64,000 bases of DNA from Solirubrobacterales bacterium (GCA_027315115.1 DAHUYQ010000024.1:124001-188000); one strand, 5' to 3'. Positions 8,555-19,263 are shown, counted from the stretch's first letter. Notes: generated by a model from the letters alone, not told the origin. Translations and numbers: made by a program.

Positions 8555-10033
8555 TCAAACGCCGGGGTGCAGCAGCGGTTCTGCGACCGGAAGCCTGGTG
8601 GCCACGGCGTAGGCGCAGAAGACCAGCACCGCGGCACGCAGCCTGCGGCTTGGCGAGACGGCCGCCAGCGGCAGTGCCCAGACCGCGTACCAGGGCAGCA
8701 GCCAGGCTGTCGAGATGACCAGCGCGAGCGTGCTCCAGCCGGCGGCCGTGCGCCAATCGGAGCCTTTCGCGGTGCGCCACAGAGAGATCAGCACAACGCA
8801 CACGAAGCCGGCGAGGTACAGGTAGCGCCACCACGCCGGCGTACCGCCGAGGCTCAGCAGCCGCGCGGTCTCGGCAGGAATGCTGTGGATCGCGATCTGC
8901 TGCTGCTCTTCCGCGATCGGCACCACGAAGCCGGCGAGGCTCAGGCCGAAGCCGACGGCTCCGATCGCCACGACCGCCAGCAGCCCGCCCGTCGCGTTGA
9001 GCAGGACCTTCAGGCGTTCGGTCGCGGTGCGCGGCGCGAGCACCAGGAAGGGCAGAAGCAGCCCGGCCGAGACCTTGAAGCCCACGGCTGCCACCAGCGG
9101 CCAGGCAGCGGCGCGAAGGCGCGGCGAGGCTCCGGCGGCGAGCACCAGCGTGGCGCCGAGCAGCACCAGCGTGATCATGTCGTTGTGGGCGCCGCCCACC
9201 GCGAATACGAGCATCACCGGGTTCAGCCCCAGAAAGGCTGCGGCGATCTGCGGGGAGCGTCCGTCGCGAATCGCCGTCTTGGCCACGAACGCCACCGCGC
9301 CGAGGCTGCAGAGCACCGCGCCCACCTTGAACGCCCAGAGATCGGCCGCGAGCCCCAGTGGCGCGATCGCATAGCTGGCGAGCGTGAACAGCGGCCCGTA
9401 GGGACTGTGCTGGAAGGGCCAGCCGATATAGGAGAAGGTCGGGTCCGCGGGCGCTTCGACAGGGACGTGCGTGTAGGGGTCCAGGCCGTGCAGGGCTCCC
9501 ATGCGTGCGTAGGAGATGTAGCCGAAGACGTCCTGGGAGAGCATCGGCGGCCCCAGCAGCAGCAGCAGATGCGCCGCCACTATCGCCGCACCCACGACCG
9601 CGAGCGGCAGGCTGCGGGCGCAGATCAGCACCAGCGCGTAGCAGCCGACCATGATCAGGATCAGCGTTTCGAAGCTGCCCTTGCCGATGGCCAGGCCGAG
9701 CGCGTGGTAGGGCCCGGATATCCAGTCGGACCATTGCGCGTCGCGCACCCGCACGTACAGCGATGGGGCGCCGGCGGCTCGGGCGGCCAGCAGGAACGCG
9801 CTGGCGATGATGCCCAGCAGCCCGAGCCCTCCCATGGCGCGCAGCGGCAGCGTCCCGGACAGCGCTTCCAGTCCGGCGGGGCGCTCTGCGCGGGGCTCTA
9901 CGTATGCGGCGCCTGACGCCGATTGCAGGACACGGGGTGTTTGGCGCGTGCTCGTTATGGGCCAATTGTGGCGGCCCGCGCGGCGAGAGGAAGGCACATC
10001 GCCGTGCGTGCGCTGCGACGTCGCGGTGGTCAT
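8555..10033 (-). CDS. Polytopic glycosyltransferase, GT-C fold (MptB/GT87-like mannosyltransferase)
   Basis: A 492-residue membrane protein with about 12 hydrophobic segments. It carries the loop motif LSQDVFGYISYARMG near residue 165, which resembles the acidic catalytic loop of polyprenol-phosphomannose-dependent mannosyltransferases, followed by LDPYTHVP and, near 280, GGAHNDMI, typical of the same group. It probably adds a hexose (mannose) to an envelope glycolipid outside the membrane using a lipid-linked donor. Donor and acceptor are not deducible. The first 60 residues are polar and may be over-extended; the ATG at 10033 is only 48 bp from the divergent neighbour, which leaves little room for two promoters. 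It is convergent with the upstream glycan gene. Confidence 0.83.
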   Translation of the reverse strand: MTTATSQRTHGDVPSSRRAGRHNWPITSTRQTPRVLQSASGAAYVEPRAERPAGLEALSGTLPLRAMGGLGLLGIIASAFLLAARAAGAPSLYVRVRDAQWSDWISGPYHALGLAIGKGSFETLILIMVGCYALVLICARSLPLAVVGAAIVAAHLLLLLGPPMLSQDVFGYISYARMGALHGLDPYTHVPVEAPADPTFSYIGWPFQHSPYGPLFTLASYAIAPLGLAADLWAFKVGAVLCSLGAVAFVAKTAIRDGRSPQIAAAFLGLNPVMLVFAVGGAHNDMITLVLLGATLVLAAGASPRLRAAAWPLVAAVGFKVSAGLLLPFLVLAPRTATERLKVLLNATGGLLAVVAIGAVGFGLSLAGFVVPIAEEQQQIAIHSIPAETARLLSLGGTPAWWRYLYLAGFVCVVLISLWRTAKGSDWRTAAGWSTLALVISTAWLLPWYAVWALPLAAVSPSRRLRAAVLVFCAYAVATRLPVAEPLLHPGV

Positions 10034-10080
10034 GTACTCTGTGCGGCGTCGTGCTCGCCTAGGAGCTCGCGAGATTCCCT

Positions 10081-12291
10081 GTGCGCACGATGGTCAGGGG
10101 AAGGTCAACAGCAAGCCGCATGCGACTTCGCAACAGCAAACCAACCCAGGCCGCCGGCGCCACGCGCAGGGTCCTGATCCTTTCCGCCGACGTCGGAGAG
10201 GGGCACGCCGCTGCGGCACGCGCGCTCGCGGAGCAGATCGAGACCTCTCCCGAGCCCGCGGAGGCGACCGTGATCGACGGTCTGGCGGCGATGGGGCCGT
10301 TGCTGCACCAAGTCGTCCAGGACGGCTACCGCATCCAGCTCAAGCTGATGCCGTGGACCTACTCCGTGGTCTACTGGCTGCTGGAGAGCGTGGCGCCGGT
10401 GCGGTGGGTCGCCCGCAAGGCGCTCTGCCTGCTCGGCGGCCGGCTGCTCGCCAAAAAGATCGCCGAGCACACTCCGGACGTGATCGTCTCCACGCATCCG
10501 GCGATCACGGTCGTGCTGGCCTGGCTGCGCCGCCGCGGCGTGATCGATTGCCCGACTGTCGCGACGATCACCGATCTGACCGGGCTGTTCTTCTGGGCTC
10601 AGCCCGGCATCGACCAGCACCTGGTGATGTACGACGCTTCGATCCCCGCGGTGGAGAGAATCGCCGGCGCGGGCAGCGTGACGCTCGTGCGCCCGTTGAT
10701 CTCGGCCGAGTTCCTGCGTCCGCGCTGCCCGCTGGACGCGCGCCGCTGCCTGGGCCTGCCGGAGGACGGGCGCATGGTCGTCGTCTCGGGCGGCGGCTGG
10801 GGCGTGGGCGACATCGAGGGCGCCGTCAAGGAGCTCTGCGAGGCCGACGGCATCGGCTGCGTGGTGTGCCTGGCCGGGCGCAACGAGCAGCTCTACGACC
10901 GGCTGACCAAAGTGTTCGCGCAGGAGCCCAGGGTGCACGTCTACGGGTTCACCGACCGCATGCCCGACATCCTCACCGCCGCCGATGCGCTGGTGCACGC
11001 GACCGGCGGCGTGACCTGCCTGGAGGCGCGCGCGACGGGAACTCCCGTGGTCTCCTACGGCCTGCCCGTGGGCCACGCGCGCCTGAACACCCGCGCGATG
11101 GCGGATCTCGACCTGCTGCGGCTGGCGGGGGACACCCAGGACCTCGTCGAACAGGTGCGCGCCTCGTTTGCCGAACGAGCGCCTGTGCGTGAGCGCGCCC
11201 TGGCCGTCGCCCAGCAGAGCGCCGAGCACGGTCCGGCGCTGCGCCGGCTGCCCGGCGTGGGAGATCTCAGAGCAGCGGGCGGAGCCGACTGCCCGTCGGC
11301 GATGCCGACGGGCATCGCCTTCGACCGCCACGCGGCAGGGCAGGGCGACCCCGAGAGCGTCGCCGGCCAGGTGCCCGCCAGGCCGCAGGCGAGCCTGGCA
11401 AGCGAGGATCTGATCGGTCAGAGGACCGCGGTGGACATCGTGCTGGACCCTCCCCGACGGGTGCTGCAACGGCCCGTATGGCGCGTCGCGGTCTTGACGC
11501 TGGCAGTGCAGTTGCTGATGCTCTTCGGCGTCGGCACCTGGATCATGTCGACCGACGAGATCAGCGCGGTCGCGAGCATGATCCTGCAGGCCGAGCCGCT
11601 CACGCACGTCAAGACCGATCAACGCGCGGTCGCGATCATCGTGCGGGCGCCGGTCGCCGACATGAGCCGCATCGCCGCGAGTCTCGCGCATCGCGGGGTG
11701 CACGTCTCCTTTGCGGACGACGGCCATGCGCCTGCGCACGCGACGGTGGTGCGGATGCACAGGCTCGGACAGCAGATAGTCCCGCAGATGCCGGTCTCGG
11801 CGACTCTGCTGCGCTGGCTTCGCACGCGCGGGATCCTCGGCGCGCAGGCACGCGCGCTGGGGCTCCGCCACAACTACTACTTCCTGCAGCCGGCGGGCGG
11901 CATGACAGTTGGGCAGATGGTGCTCGCGCGCAGCGCCGACGCCACTCCGGTCGCCGGCGCTGCGAGGTTCTCCGCGACCTCGTCCGCTGCTCAGTGGTCG
12001 GCGCGCGCCGGTGAGGTGCTGGTGGTGAGCGCTGACGGGTCGCGCGCCTCGCTGCTTGGGGTGGAGCGGCTGGCCGGCCGGCTGCGCTCCGAGGGGCTTG
12101 CGCCGGAGTCGCTGGGCGCGCTCGTGCGCTCCCCTTCCATGAGCGCGATCAACAGCGGCGAGCGGGCCAGGAGCGCCGCTCCGGCGACCAGCACCGCCAG
12201 TGACAGCGCCAGTCCCACGCCGCCGAAGTCCGTGCTCGGGAAGCTTTCGCCTAGCACGGTCAGCGCGAGCACCACGGGCACGACCGTCTGA
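10081..12291 (+). CDS. MGDG-synthase/GT28-like glycosyltransferase fused to a degenerate NodB deacetylase domain
   Basis: A 736-residue fusion. Residues 30-385 are a GT-B glycosyltransferase: [20 protein letters not shown] at the N-terminal domain, [17 protein letters not shown] linking the domains, and [27 protein letters not shown] as donor-binding end, as in monogalactosyldiacylglycerol synthase and MurG-like enzymes. A linker (385-475) leads to a transmembrane helix near 478-500. Residues 505-690 follow the layout of a NodB polysaccharide deacetylase, but TFDDGP, the HxxxH pair and RPPYG are all missing, so that domain should be inactive. The last 50 residues are read through the 3' end of the convergent transporter gene. 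Start is uncertain (GTG 10081, ATG 10090 or ATG 10120). Confidence 0.82.
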   Translation: MRTMVRGRSTASRMRLRNSKPTQAAGATRRVLILSADVGEGHAAAARALAEQIETSPEPAEATVIDGLAAMGPLLHQVVQDGYRIQLKLMPWTYSVVYWLLESVAPVRWVARKALCLLGGRLLAKKIAEHTPDVIVSTHPAITVVLAWLRRRGVIDCPTVATITDLTGLFFWAQPGIDQHLVMYDASIPAVERIAGAGSVTLVRPLISAEFLRPRCPLDARRCLGLPEDGRMVVVSGGGWGVGDIEGAVKELCEADGIGCVVCLAGRNEQLYDRLTKVFAQEPRVHVYGFTDRMPDILTAADALVHATGGVTCLEARATGTPVVSYGLPVGHARLNTRAMADLDLLRLAGDTQDLVEQVRASFAERAPVRERALAVAQQSAEHGPALRRLPGVGDLRAAGGADCPSAMPTGIAFDRHAAGQGDPESVAGQVPARPQASLASEDLIGQRTAVDIVLDPPRRVLQRPVWRVAVLTLAVQLLMLFGVGTWIMSTDEISAVASMILQAEPLTHVKTDQRAVAIIVRAPVADMSRIAASLAHRGVHVSFADDGHAPAHATVVRMHRLGQQIVPQMPVSATLLRWLRTRGILGAQARALGLRHNYYFLQPAGGMTVGQMVLARSADATPVAGAARFSATSSAAQWSARAGEVLVVSADGSRASLLGVERLAGRLRSEGLAPESLGALVRSPSMSAINSGERARSAAPATSTASDSASPTPPKSVLGKLSPSTVSASTTGTTV

Positions 12292-12983
12292 GTGACGAAC
12301 ACGACGGGCGCGACCTGGATCGCCGGACGCGCCTGCAGAGCGCTGCCCTCGCTGAGCGTGGCCACCGCCGAGGCGGCGCCTGTCGCCAGCGCCCAGCCCA
12401 GGGCGGCGCCGAGATGCCCGAGCTGGAGCCCATCCGAGACGAGCTTCGTCGTCACGCCGCTGAGGCCGAACGCGAAGCCGGCCGCCAGGATCGTGATCGG
12501 TGGAGCGGGATGGTGAAAGAGGCTCAGCGCGTAGGGCAGCAGGCTCACGAGCGCGATGCAGCCGAGCACGATGTAGAGCTCGCTGCTGCCCGTGAAATGG
12601 TGGATGTCGTTGGGAGCGGAGATCGCGATGCCCGCGACGCCGGCCACGATCGCCGCCATCGCGACATGCTCGTTGCGCCCCGCCGGCTCGCCGAGCATCC
12701 GCTCTCCCGCGACCAGCAGCACGAGCAGACCGGCCGCGAGCGTGGGCTGCACGACCACCAGAGGCGCGAGTTTGAGCGCCGCGACCTGCAGTGGCCAGCC
12801 GAGGATCGAGAGCCCTGTGCCGAGCAGCCATCGCCTGCCTCGCAGCAGTCGTGCCGCCAGGGCGAGGCGCAGATGCGCGTGCGCCGGCGCCTCCTTGGCG
12901 TCCATCGCCTGGAAAGCGACCCCTATGCTGTAGAGGATCGAGGCGCCGACCGCCGCGAGCAGCCCAAGGATGAGATTGAACAT
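11991..12983 (-). CDS. DMT-superfamily (EamA-like) membrane transporter
   Basis: About nine to ten hydrophobic segments starting with [21 protein letters not shown], two EamA-like halves, and a segment [25 protein letters not shown] typical of drug/metabolite transporters. Substrate is unknown. The ATG at 12983 (MFNLIL) is preferred to one at 13013 because it starts directly before the first helix; it shares a CATG with the start of the divergent deacetylase. The real fold seems to end near 12130 ([11 protein letters not shown]). The last 45 residues are Ser/Pro/Arg-rich antisense sequence of the convergent glycosyltransferase, giving a 301-bp overlap of the two genes. Confidence 0.8.
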   Translation of the reverse strand: MFNLILGLLAAVGASILYSIGVAFQAMDAKEAPAHAHLRLALAARLLRGRRWLLGTGLSILGWPLQVAALKLAPLVVVQPTLAAGLLVLLVAGERMLGEPAGRNEHVAMAAIVAGVAGIAISAPNDIHHFTGSSELYIVLGCIALVSLLPYALSLFHHPAPPITILAAGFAFGLSGVTTKLVSDGLQLGHLGAALGWALATGAASAVATLSEGSALQARPAIQVAPVVFVTQTVVPVVLALTVLGESFPSTDFGGVGLALSLAVLVAGAALLARSPLLIALMEGERTSAPSDSGASPSERSRPASRSTPSSEARDPSALTTSTSPARADH

Positions 12984-13728
12984 GCCCGCCGATGATCGCA
13001 GCCTCGGCGCCAAGGCGGCGGGAACGGTGGCCGCTCTTGCGGGCTTGTCCTATCTGATGCCGGCTCTGACGGGAATCGGCTATCCCCTGCCGGCGCTCGC
13101 TCCCGCGTCCGCGAGGCTGCGAGGCATCTTGGGCGTGGAGGACTCCACGGCCGACGGCGTGGGCTGCGCGCTGACCTTCGACGACGGTCCTCACCGGCAG
13201 GGGACCCCGGCGGTGCTCGACGCGCTCGCGGCCGCGGGAGCCAGAGCGACCTTCTTCCTGGTCGGCGAGCAGGTGCGTGCCAATCCGGCGTTGGCCCGGG
13301 AGATCGTCGCGCAGGGGCATTGGGTCGGCCTGCACTGCGATCGCCATCGCAATCTCCTGCGGCTGACGCCCGGCCAGCTCCGGAGCGACATCGATCGCGC
13401 CCATGAGACGATCGTCGAGGCCACCGGCGTGTCGCCTGCGATCTACCGTCCGCCCTACGGCATCCTCAACGCCGCCGCGCTGCGGATCGCCCGCGGGCGT
13501 GCGTGGCGGACCATGCTGTGGAGCCACTGGGGGCGCGACTGGGAGGCCCGGGCGACTCCCGAGTCGATCGCGGCGCTGGCGAGCGCCGGCCTGCGGCCAG
13601 GGTCCGTGGTGCTGCTGCACGACGCCGACGACTACGGGGCGTCAGGATCGTGGCGCAACACCGCGGCCGCGCTGCCGCGTATCCTGGAGCGGGTCGGCGA
13701 GGCGGGCCTGCCGCTCAGGGCGCCCTGA
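12982..13728 (+). CDS. NodB-type polysaccharide deacetylase
   Basis: A 248-residue protein; a hydrophobic stretch near residues 15-40 suggests a signal anchor. The catalytic set of carbohydrate esterase family 4 is complete: LTFDDGPHRQG near residue 56 (catalytic and metal Asp), LHCDRHRNL near 112 (metal HxxxH), RPPYGILN near 151, WSHWGRDW near 175 and VLLHDADD near 206. It probably removes N-acetyl groups from GlcNAc in peptidoglycan or a surface polysaccharide. The start ATG overlaps the antiparallel start of the transporter. It is an active counterpart of the degenerate domain in the glycosyltransferase fusion nearby. Confidence 0.9.
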   Translation: MPADDRSLGAKAAGTVAALAGLSYLMPALTGIGYPLPALAPASARLRGILGVEDSTADGVGCALTFDDGPHRQGTPAVLDALAAAGARATFFLVGEQVRANPALAREIVAQGHWVGLHCDRHRNLLRLTPGQLRSDIDRAHETIVEATGVSPAIYRPPYGILNAAALRIARGRAWRTMLWSHWGRDWEARATPESIAALASAGLRPGSVVLLHDADDYGASGSWRNTAAALPRILERVGEAGLPLRAP

Positions 13729-13769
13729 ACCGCCGTCCGGGTCAGCGGTGGCGGGATACCATCAGCGAC

Positions 13770-14576
13770 TTGGCAACCGAGATCGGCACGGAGACCGAGA
13801 CCCTCACCCTGCGGCGCAGGATCGCCGTCTCGGCGGGATGGCTGCAGGACGCGCGCGCGGGTCGCTCGCCGATCTGGGGCGAGGCGATCGTGATCGCCTG
13901 GCTGTGCTGGCTCTACGACATCCTCACCAACCTCGCGCCCACCCGGCGCTCGCTCGCCCTTCACCACGCCGCCTCGGTGCTGCGCATCGAGCGTGCGCTC
14001 GGCATCGCTCCCGAGCTATCGCTCAACCACTGGTTGGCCGCCCAGCACTCTTTCGCGCTGGTCCTCTCCGACTACTACGACAACGCCCACTTCGTGGTGA
14101 CGCTCGGCCTGCTGGGCCTGCTCTGGTGGCGGCGCTCGGACATCTATCCCTCGCTGCGCAACGCGCTGGTGGCCATCAACCTGATCGGGTTCGCGGTCTT
14201 CTGGCTGTGGCCGATGGCGCCGCCCCGGATGCTCGTCCACAACGGGTTCACGGACGTCGTCGCCGCCACCGGCGCCTTCGGCTCCTGGCACACGGGGAGC
14301 CTGGCCTCGGAGGCCGACCAGTACGCGGCGATGCCCTCGCTGCACATGGCATGGGCCGTCTGGTGCGCGATCGTGATCTGGCGCCTGTCCAAACGGCGGT
14401 GGCTGCGGGCGCTGGGCGTGGCGCACGTGACCATCACCGCGTTCGCGGTGCTCAGCACAGGCAATCACTTTGTGCTGGACGTGCTCGCGGGCGTGCTGAC
14501 CGTGGCGCTTGCCTTCGCGATCGTGGAGCCGATTCGCAGGCAGGTCGCCCGAAAGTGGCCTTTGTTGACCGGATGA
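13770..14576 (+). CDS. PAP2-superfamily membrane phosphatase/phosphotransferase (inositolphosphotransferase-like)
   Basis: The coding signal begins near a TTG at 13770 (LATEIGTETETL); no good ATG is available and no clear Shine-Dalgarno is seen. The 268-residue protein has about six hydrophobic helices and the PAP2 catalytic motifs AAMPSLHMAWA (His motif) near residue 190 and STGNHFVLDVLAG (final His/Asp) near 228. The arrangement, with SLHM and GNHF, is that of the PAP2_3/inositol-phosphorylceramide-synthase-like group seen in actinobacteria. It may dephosphorylate or transfer a head group to a lipid-linked intermediate in this envelope cluster. Confidence 0.82.
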   Translation: MATEIGTETETLTLRRRIAVSAGWLQDARAGRSPIWGEAIVIAWLCWLYDILTNLAPTRRSLALHHAASVLRIERALGIAPELSLNHWLAAQHSFALVLSDYYDNAHFVVTLGLLGLLWWRRSDIYPSLRNALVAINLIGFAVFWLWPMAPPRMLVHNGFTDVVAATGAFGSWHTGSLASEADQYAAMPSLHMAWAVWCAIVIWRLSKRRWLRALGVAHVTITAFAVLSTGNHFVLDVLAGVLTVALAFAIVEPIRRQVARKWPLLTG

Positions 14577-14619
14577 CGTCCTATTTGGCTTTGCCAAGCC
14601 AGTAGCGAACGTCACAAAC

Positions 14620-14648
14620 TTGTCACGAAGTGGCGCATCATGTAGACT
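14620..14648 (+). promoter_or_regulatory. Sigma-70-type promoter of the ATP synthase operon
   Basis: TTGTCA (14620-14625), 17-nt spacer, TAGACT (14643-14648) preceded by TG. It lies about 115 nt upstream of the first atp-linked gene, with no other gene start between. A matching -35/-10 pair with ideal spacing is notable in such GC-rich DNA. Confidence 0.7.
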
Positions 14649-14662
14649 CGCGCCTCGGCCGC

Positions 14663-14694
14663 CGCGGATCCCGATCGACTGATCGGCCGCCGCG
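14663..14694 (+). other. Stem-loop in the atp operon leader
   Basis: CGCGG (14663-14667) pairs with CCGCG (14690-14694), then a 3x3 internal loop, then CCGATC/GATCGG (14671-14676 with 14681-14686) closed by GACT. It would lie in the transcript from the promoter just upstream. The dodecamer TCGGCCGCCGCG also occurs twice (14655 and 14683). Confidence 0.5.
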
Positions 14695-14762
14695 AGACAG
14701 AGAGCCGGCTTCCTACCCAAAGAGCAAGCTGGGACTTCCCTCTATAGGCTGGCCGCCATCAA

Positions 14763-15239
14763 ATGCGAGACAACGAGGCAACAGCAACGCGCGCTGGCGC
14801 GGCTTCCGTGGAGTGGGGGACGAATGTCCTCCTCCATCTGGACGTCGTGGCCGTGATCCTGGTGACCGCACCCGCGATCATCCTCGGTGCGCCCGTGCTC
14901 GGCTACGTGATCGGAGCGGTCGCGTGGATCGTGCAGCGCATCCTCGCCAAGACCGATCGACGCTGGATCAAGCAGGCGCGCGAGCCGCGCACCCAGCTTG
15001 GCCTGAACCTCTTCGAGGCCTTCGGGCGGATCTGGCTGCTGGCCGGCGCGATCGTCGCCGCCGGCGTGATCGGCGGGCGCGCCGACGGGCTGACGTGCGC
15101 CCTGACGATCTTCGGCGCCTACTCGATCGCGTTCGTCATCAAGGTATTCAGTGGCCCGCCCGCCCGTCCCCTGGCCGCCGGGCCCGACAAGCGTGCAGGC
15201 GCTCAGGCAGGCACACCGTCCAGGAGGACCGCACCATGA
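14763..15239 (+). CDS. Membrane protein in the AtpI position of the atp operon
   Basis: A 158-residue protein with four hydrophobic segments (about 24-42, 45-62, 92-108 and 112-128) separated by a basic cytoplasmic loop (AKTDRRWIKQAREPR). It starts the atp transcription unit, where many bacteria encode AtpI, a small four-helix protein implicated in c-ring assembly or magnesium supply. I see no sequence motif that proves AtpI, so the identity rests on position and topology. The stop overlaps the atpB start (ATGA). Confidence 0.72.
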   Translation: MRDNEATATRAGAASVEWGTNVLLHLDVVAVILVTAPAIILGAPVLGYVIGAVAWIVQRILAKTDRRWIKQAREPRTQLGLNLFEAFGRIWLLAGAIVAAGVIGGRADGLTCALTIFGAYSIAFVIKVFSGPPARPLAAGPDKRAGAQAGTPSRRTAP

Positions 15240-16201
15240 GTGCCGTCGAAGCACATCCCGCCGGCAGTCCCGCAGCCGGCGGCGGCCCCTCGAGGGGGCC
15301 CTTCAGCCGCATGAGCAAGGGCAAGAAGATCGGTTGGAGCATCGCGCTCATATACGTGCTCGGCTTCGTGGCCTTTGGCGTCGCATACGGCATCAAAGGA
15401 CACAAAAACGAAACCTTCAACGTCATCGACTCCTTCCACCTGCTGACCTGGTTCAGCGTCGGGCCGATCGCGTTCAACAAGGGCGTCCTGTACCTGCTGA
15501 TCACCACGGCGCTGACGATCGGGGTCATGCTCAGCGTCGCCAGGCGCATGAAAGCCCGTCCCGAAGGACGCATGCAGGTCGCGGTCGAATGGCTCTACGA
15601 CATCGCGATGGGCGTGACCCGCGACAGCATGGACGAGGAGATGACCAAGCGGTGGTTCCCGGTGATAGCCACCCTCTTCGTCTTCATCCTGATCACCAAC
15701 CTGATCGGCTACATCCCGCTGCCCGTAGACTCCGCGCAGAGCTTCGACGTCTTCGGCGCGAAAATACCCGCCTTCCAGATCTACGCCGCCGACACCAATG
15801 TCGCGGTTCCGCTGATCCTCTCGCTTGGCGTCTTCATCGCCTTCAACGTCGAAGGCATCCGCGCGCATGGCTTCTTCGGCTACATCAAAAGCCTCATCCC
15901 GGCCGGGATGAAAGGCCCGATGTTGATCCTGATCTATCCGCTGGAGATCGTCTCGACCTTCCTGCGGCTGCTGTCGCTGACGATCCGGCTCTGGGCCAAC
16001 CTGCTCGCCGGCCACCTGTTGATCGACTTCATGGGCGGCGCGCTGGCCGTGCTGCTCGGCCTGCAACTGATCGGTTGGCTCACGCTGCCGATCGGAGTGG
16101 CGATCTACCTGCTCGAGGCAGTCCTGATCGCCGGCCTGCAGGCGTTCATCTTCGCAATCCTCACCGCCATCTATATCGGCGGGGCCGCTTCCCGCCACTA
16201 G
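15236..16201 (+). CDS. atpB: ATP synthase Fo subunit a
   Basis: A 321-residue membrane subunit forming the proton half-channels against the c-ring. The start ATG at 15236 follows AGGAGG (15222-15227) by 8 nt and overlaps the upstream stop. Hydrophobic helices are visible, and the family hallmark SLTIRLWANLLAGHLL near residue 250 carries the essential arginine equivalent to E. coli Arg210. The N-terminal 30 residues are Gly/Pro/Ser-rich, followed by the first helix at about 37-52. First core subunit in the order B-E-F-H-A-G-D-C. Confidence 0.96.
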   Translation: MSAVEAHPAGSPAAGGGPSRGPFSRMSKGKKIGWSIALIYVLGFVAFGVAYGIKGHKNETFNVIDSFHLLTWFSVGPIAFNKGVLYLLITTALTIGVMLSVARRMKARPEGRMQVAVEWLYDIAMGVTRDSMDEEMTKRWFPVIATLFVFILITNLIGYIPLPVDSAQSFDVFGAKIPAFQIYAADTNVAVPLILSLGVFIAFNVEGIRAHGFFGYIKSLIPAGMKGPMLILIYPLEIVSTFLRLLSLTIRLWANLLAGHLLIDFMGGALAVLLGLQLIGWLTLPIGVAIYLLEAVLIAGLQAFIFAILTAIYIGGAASRH

Positions 16202-16224
16202 CACCCACAAGGAGCCTCAAGACA

Positions 16225-16527
16225 ATGCTGACCCAAATCATTCCCGCGCTCGCAACGGCGCTCCACCCGATCCTCGCGGCCGCGAGCTCGTCCGTGGAAG
16301 TGGGCAAGGACGCCGGTCGCGCGATCGCGCTGGGCGTCGGCGCCGGCGGCGGCGCCGCGGGCGCGGGCGCAGGCATCGGCATGCTGTTCGGCAAGGTGAT
16401 CGAGTCGGTCACCCGCCAGCCCGAGATGCGCGACGAAATCACCTCGATCCAGTGGCTTGGATTCGCGCTCACCGAGGCCACCTTCTTCTACGGTCTCGTC
16501 GGCGGGTTCATCGCCTTCTTCCTCTAG
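16225..16527 (+). CDS. atpE: ATP synthase Fo subunit c
   Basis: A 100-residue hairpin protein that forms the rotor ring. AAGGAG (16209-16214) precedes the ATG. The first helix is the glycine-rich AIALGVGAGGGAAGAGAGIG segment (two stretches, residues 33-52). The polar loop is RQPE (64-67). The second helix carries the ion-binding carboxylate Glu84 in ALTEATFFYG. The N-terminus (MLTQIIPALATALHPILAAA, 1-20) is longer than in E. coli and could act as a short leader. Neighbouring residues fit a proton-binding rather than a sodium-binding ring, which is inference. Confidence 0.96.
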   Translation: MLTQIIPALATALHPILAAASSSVEVGKDAGRAIALGVGAGGGAAGAGAGIGMLFGKVIESVTRQPEMRDEITSIQWLGFALTEATFFYGLVGGFIAFFL

Positions 16528-16531
16528 ATCG

Positions 16532-17089
16532 ATGGCACTGCTCTCAAGCACACCGATCGCCGCGTCCTCGAGCAACTCCTGGCTGATCACGCCCAACGTC
16601 GGGCTGACGGTCTGGACGCTGGTTGTGTTCACGATCTGCCTGCTGATCCTCAGCAAGCTCGTCTTCCCGCGCATCCGCCAGGCGCTTGACGACCGCCGCA
16701 AGGTGATCACCGACTCGATCGACGCCGCGCAGCACACCCGCGAGGAGGCCGAGAAGGTTCTGGTCGAATACCGCGAGCGTCTGAAGGAGGCACGCGAGCA
16801 GGCCGAGGAGATCGTGCAGCGCGCACGTGCCACGGCTGAGGCGCAGGCGCGTGAAGCGCATGCCGAAGCCGAAGCGCGACGCGAGCACCTGCTCGAGCAG
16901 ACCAAGCGCGACATCGAGGCCGAGACCCGGCGCTCGATCGACCAGATCCGCCGTGAGGTGGCAGACCTGACCGTGATGGCGACAGAGAAGGTGACGCGCA
17001 GGGTGCTCACAGAGGACGACCAGCAGCGCCTGGTGGCCGATGCTCTCTCGGAGCTCGACTTCGAGACGCTGAGCAGCGGGGCGCGGTAG
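16532..17089 (+). CDS. atpF: ATP synthase Fo subunit b
   Basis: A 185-residue peripheral stalk subunit. One membrane helix (LTVWTLVVFTICLLILSKLVF) at about 26-46 is followed by a long, charged coiled coil rich in Glu, Arg and Ala through residue 150. The start ATG at 16532 lies 4 nt after the atpE stop; longer in-frame readings overlap atpE and are rejected. It pairs with the delta subunit that follows 5 nt later to hold F1 against Fo. Confidence 0.95.
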   Translation: MALLSSTPIAASSSNSWLITPNVGLTVWTLVVFTICLLILSKLVFPRIRQALDDRRKVITDSIDAAQHTREEAEKVLVEYRERLKEAREQAEEIVQRARATAEAQAREAHAEAEARREHLLEQTKRDIEAETRRSIDQIRREVADLTVMATEKVTRRVLTEDDQQRLVADALSELDFETLSSGAR

Positions 17090-17094
17090 CTCTG

Positions 17095-17625
17095 ATGGAG
17101 CGGATCGCCGAGGTATATGCGCGCGCGCTGTTCGAGGCGGCGCAGGGCAGGGGCGCGCTGGACGCCGTGCGCGAGCAGCTCGCCGCGTTCGTGGACGCGC
17201 TGCACGGCAACCGCAACCTGATGATCTTCTTCTTCTCTCCCTACTTCTCCACTCAGGAGAAGAAGGAGGGGCTGCAGCGCGCCGTCACGGGCGCTGACGA
17301 GACGTTCATGAACTTCCTGGAAGTTCTCCTGGAGAGCCACAGGATGCCCGCGATCTTCGCGATCAAGGACCGCTACGAGCGCTTCTGGCGGGAGGAGAAG
17401 AAGCTGCTGCCCGTGGAAGTGACCAGCGCGGTCGGACTCGACTCGCAACTGGTGGCAAGCCTCGGCGAGCGGATCGGTCAGCAGACCGGCCGCGAAGTCG
17501 AGCTCGCAAGTCGCGTGGATCCCGAGATCCTCGGCGGAATCGTGCTGCGCGTCGGTAACTTCGTGCTCGACGCCTCGATTAGAAACCAGCTCAACCAACT
17601 TCGCAAGCAAGTCGCGCAGGCCTGA
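17095..17625 (+). CDS. atpH: ATP synthase F1 subunit delta
   Basis: A 176-residue OSCP/delta subunit linking the peripheral stalk to the alpha3beta3 head. The N-terminal helical domain begins MERIAEVYARALFEAA; the C-terminal signature is GREVELASRVDPEILGGIVLRVGN followed by LDASIRNQLNQLR. Start ATG at 17095, 5 nt after atpF. Confidence 0.95.
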   Translation: MERIAEVYARALFEAAQGRGALDAVREQLAAFVDALHGNRNLMIFFFSPYFSTQEKKEGLQRAVTGADETFMNFLEVLLESHRMPAIFAIKDRYERFWREEKKLLPVEVTSAVGLDSQLVASLGERIGQQTGREVELASRVDPEILGGIVLRVGNFVLDASIRNQLNQLRKQVAQA

Positions 17626-17652
17626 TCCACTCGCCTGCCAAGGAGCCAACTG

Positions 17653-19263
<1,611 letters not shown>

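Noticed and set aside
10105-13620. Very long open frame on the minus strand (over 1100 codons) across the glycan genes
   Set aside because: It is antisense to well-supported genes, Arg/Gly/Pro-rich, and has no family similarity; a high-GC artefact.
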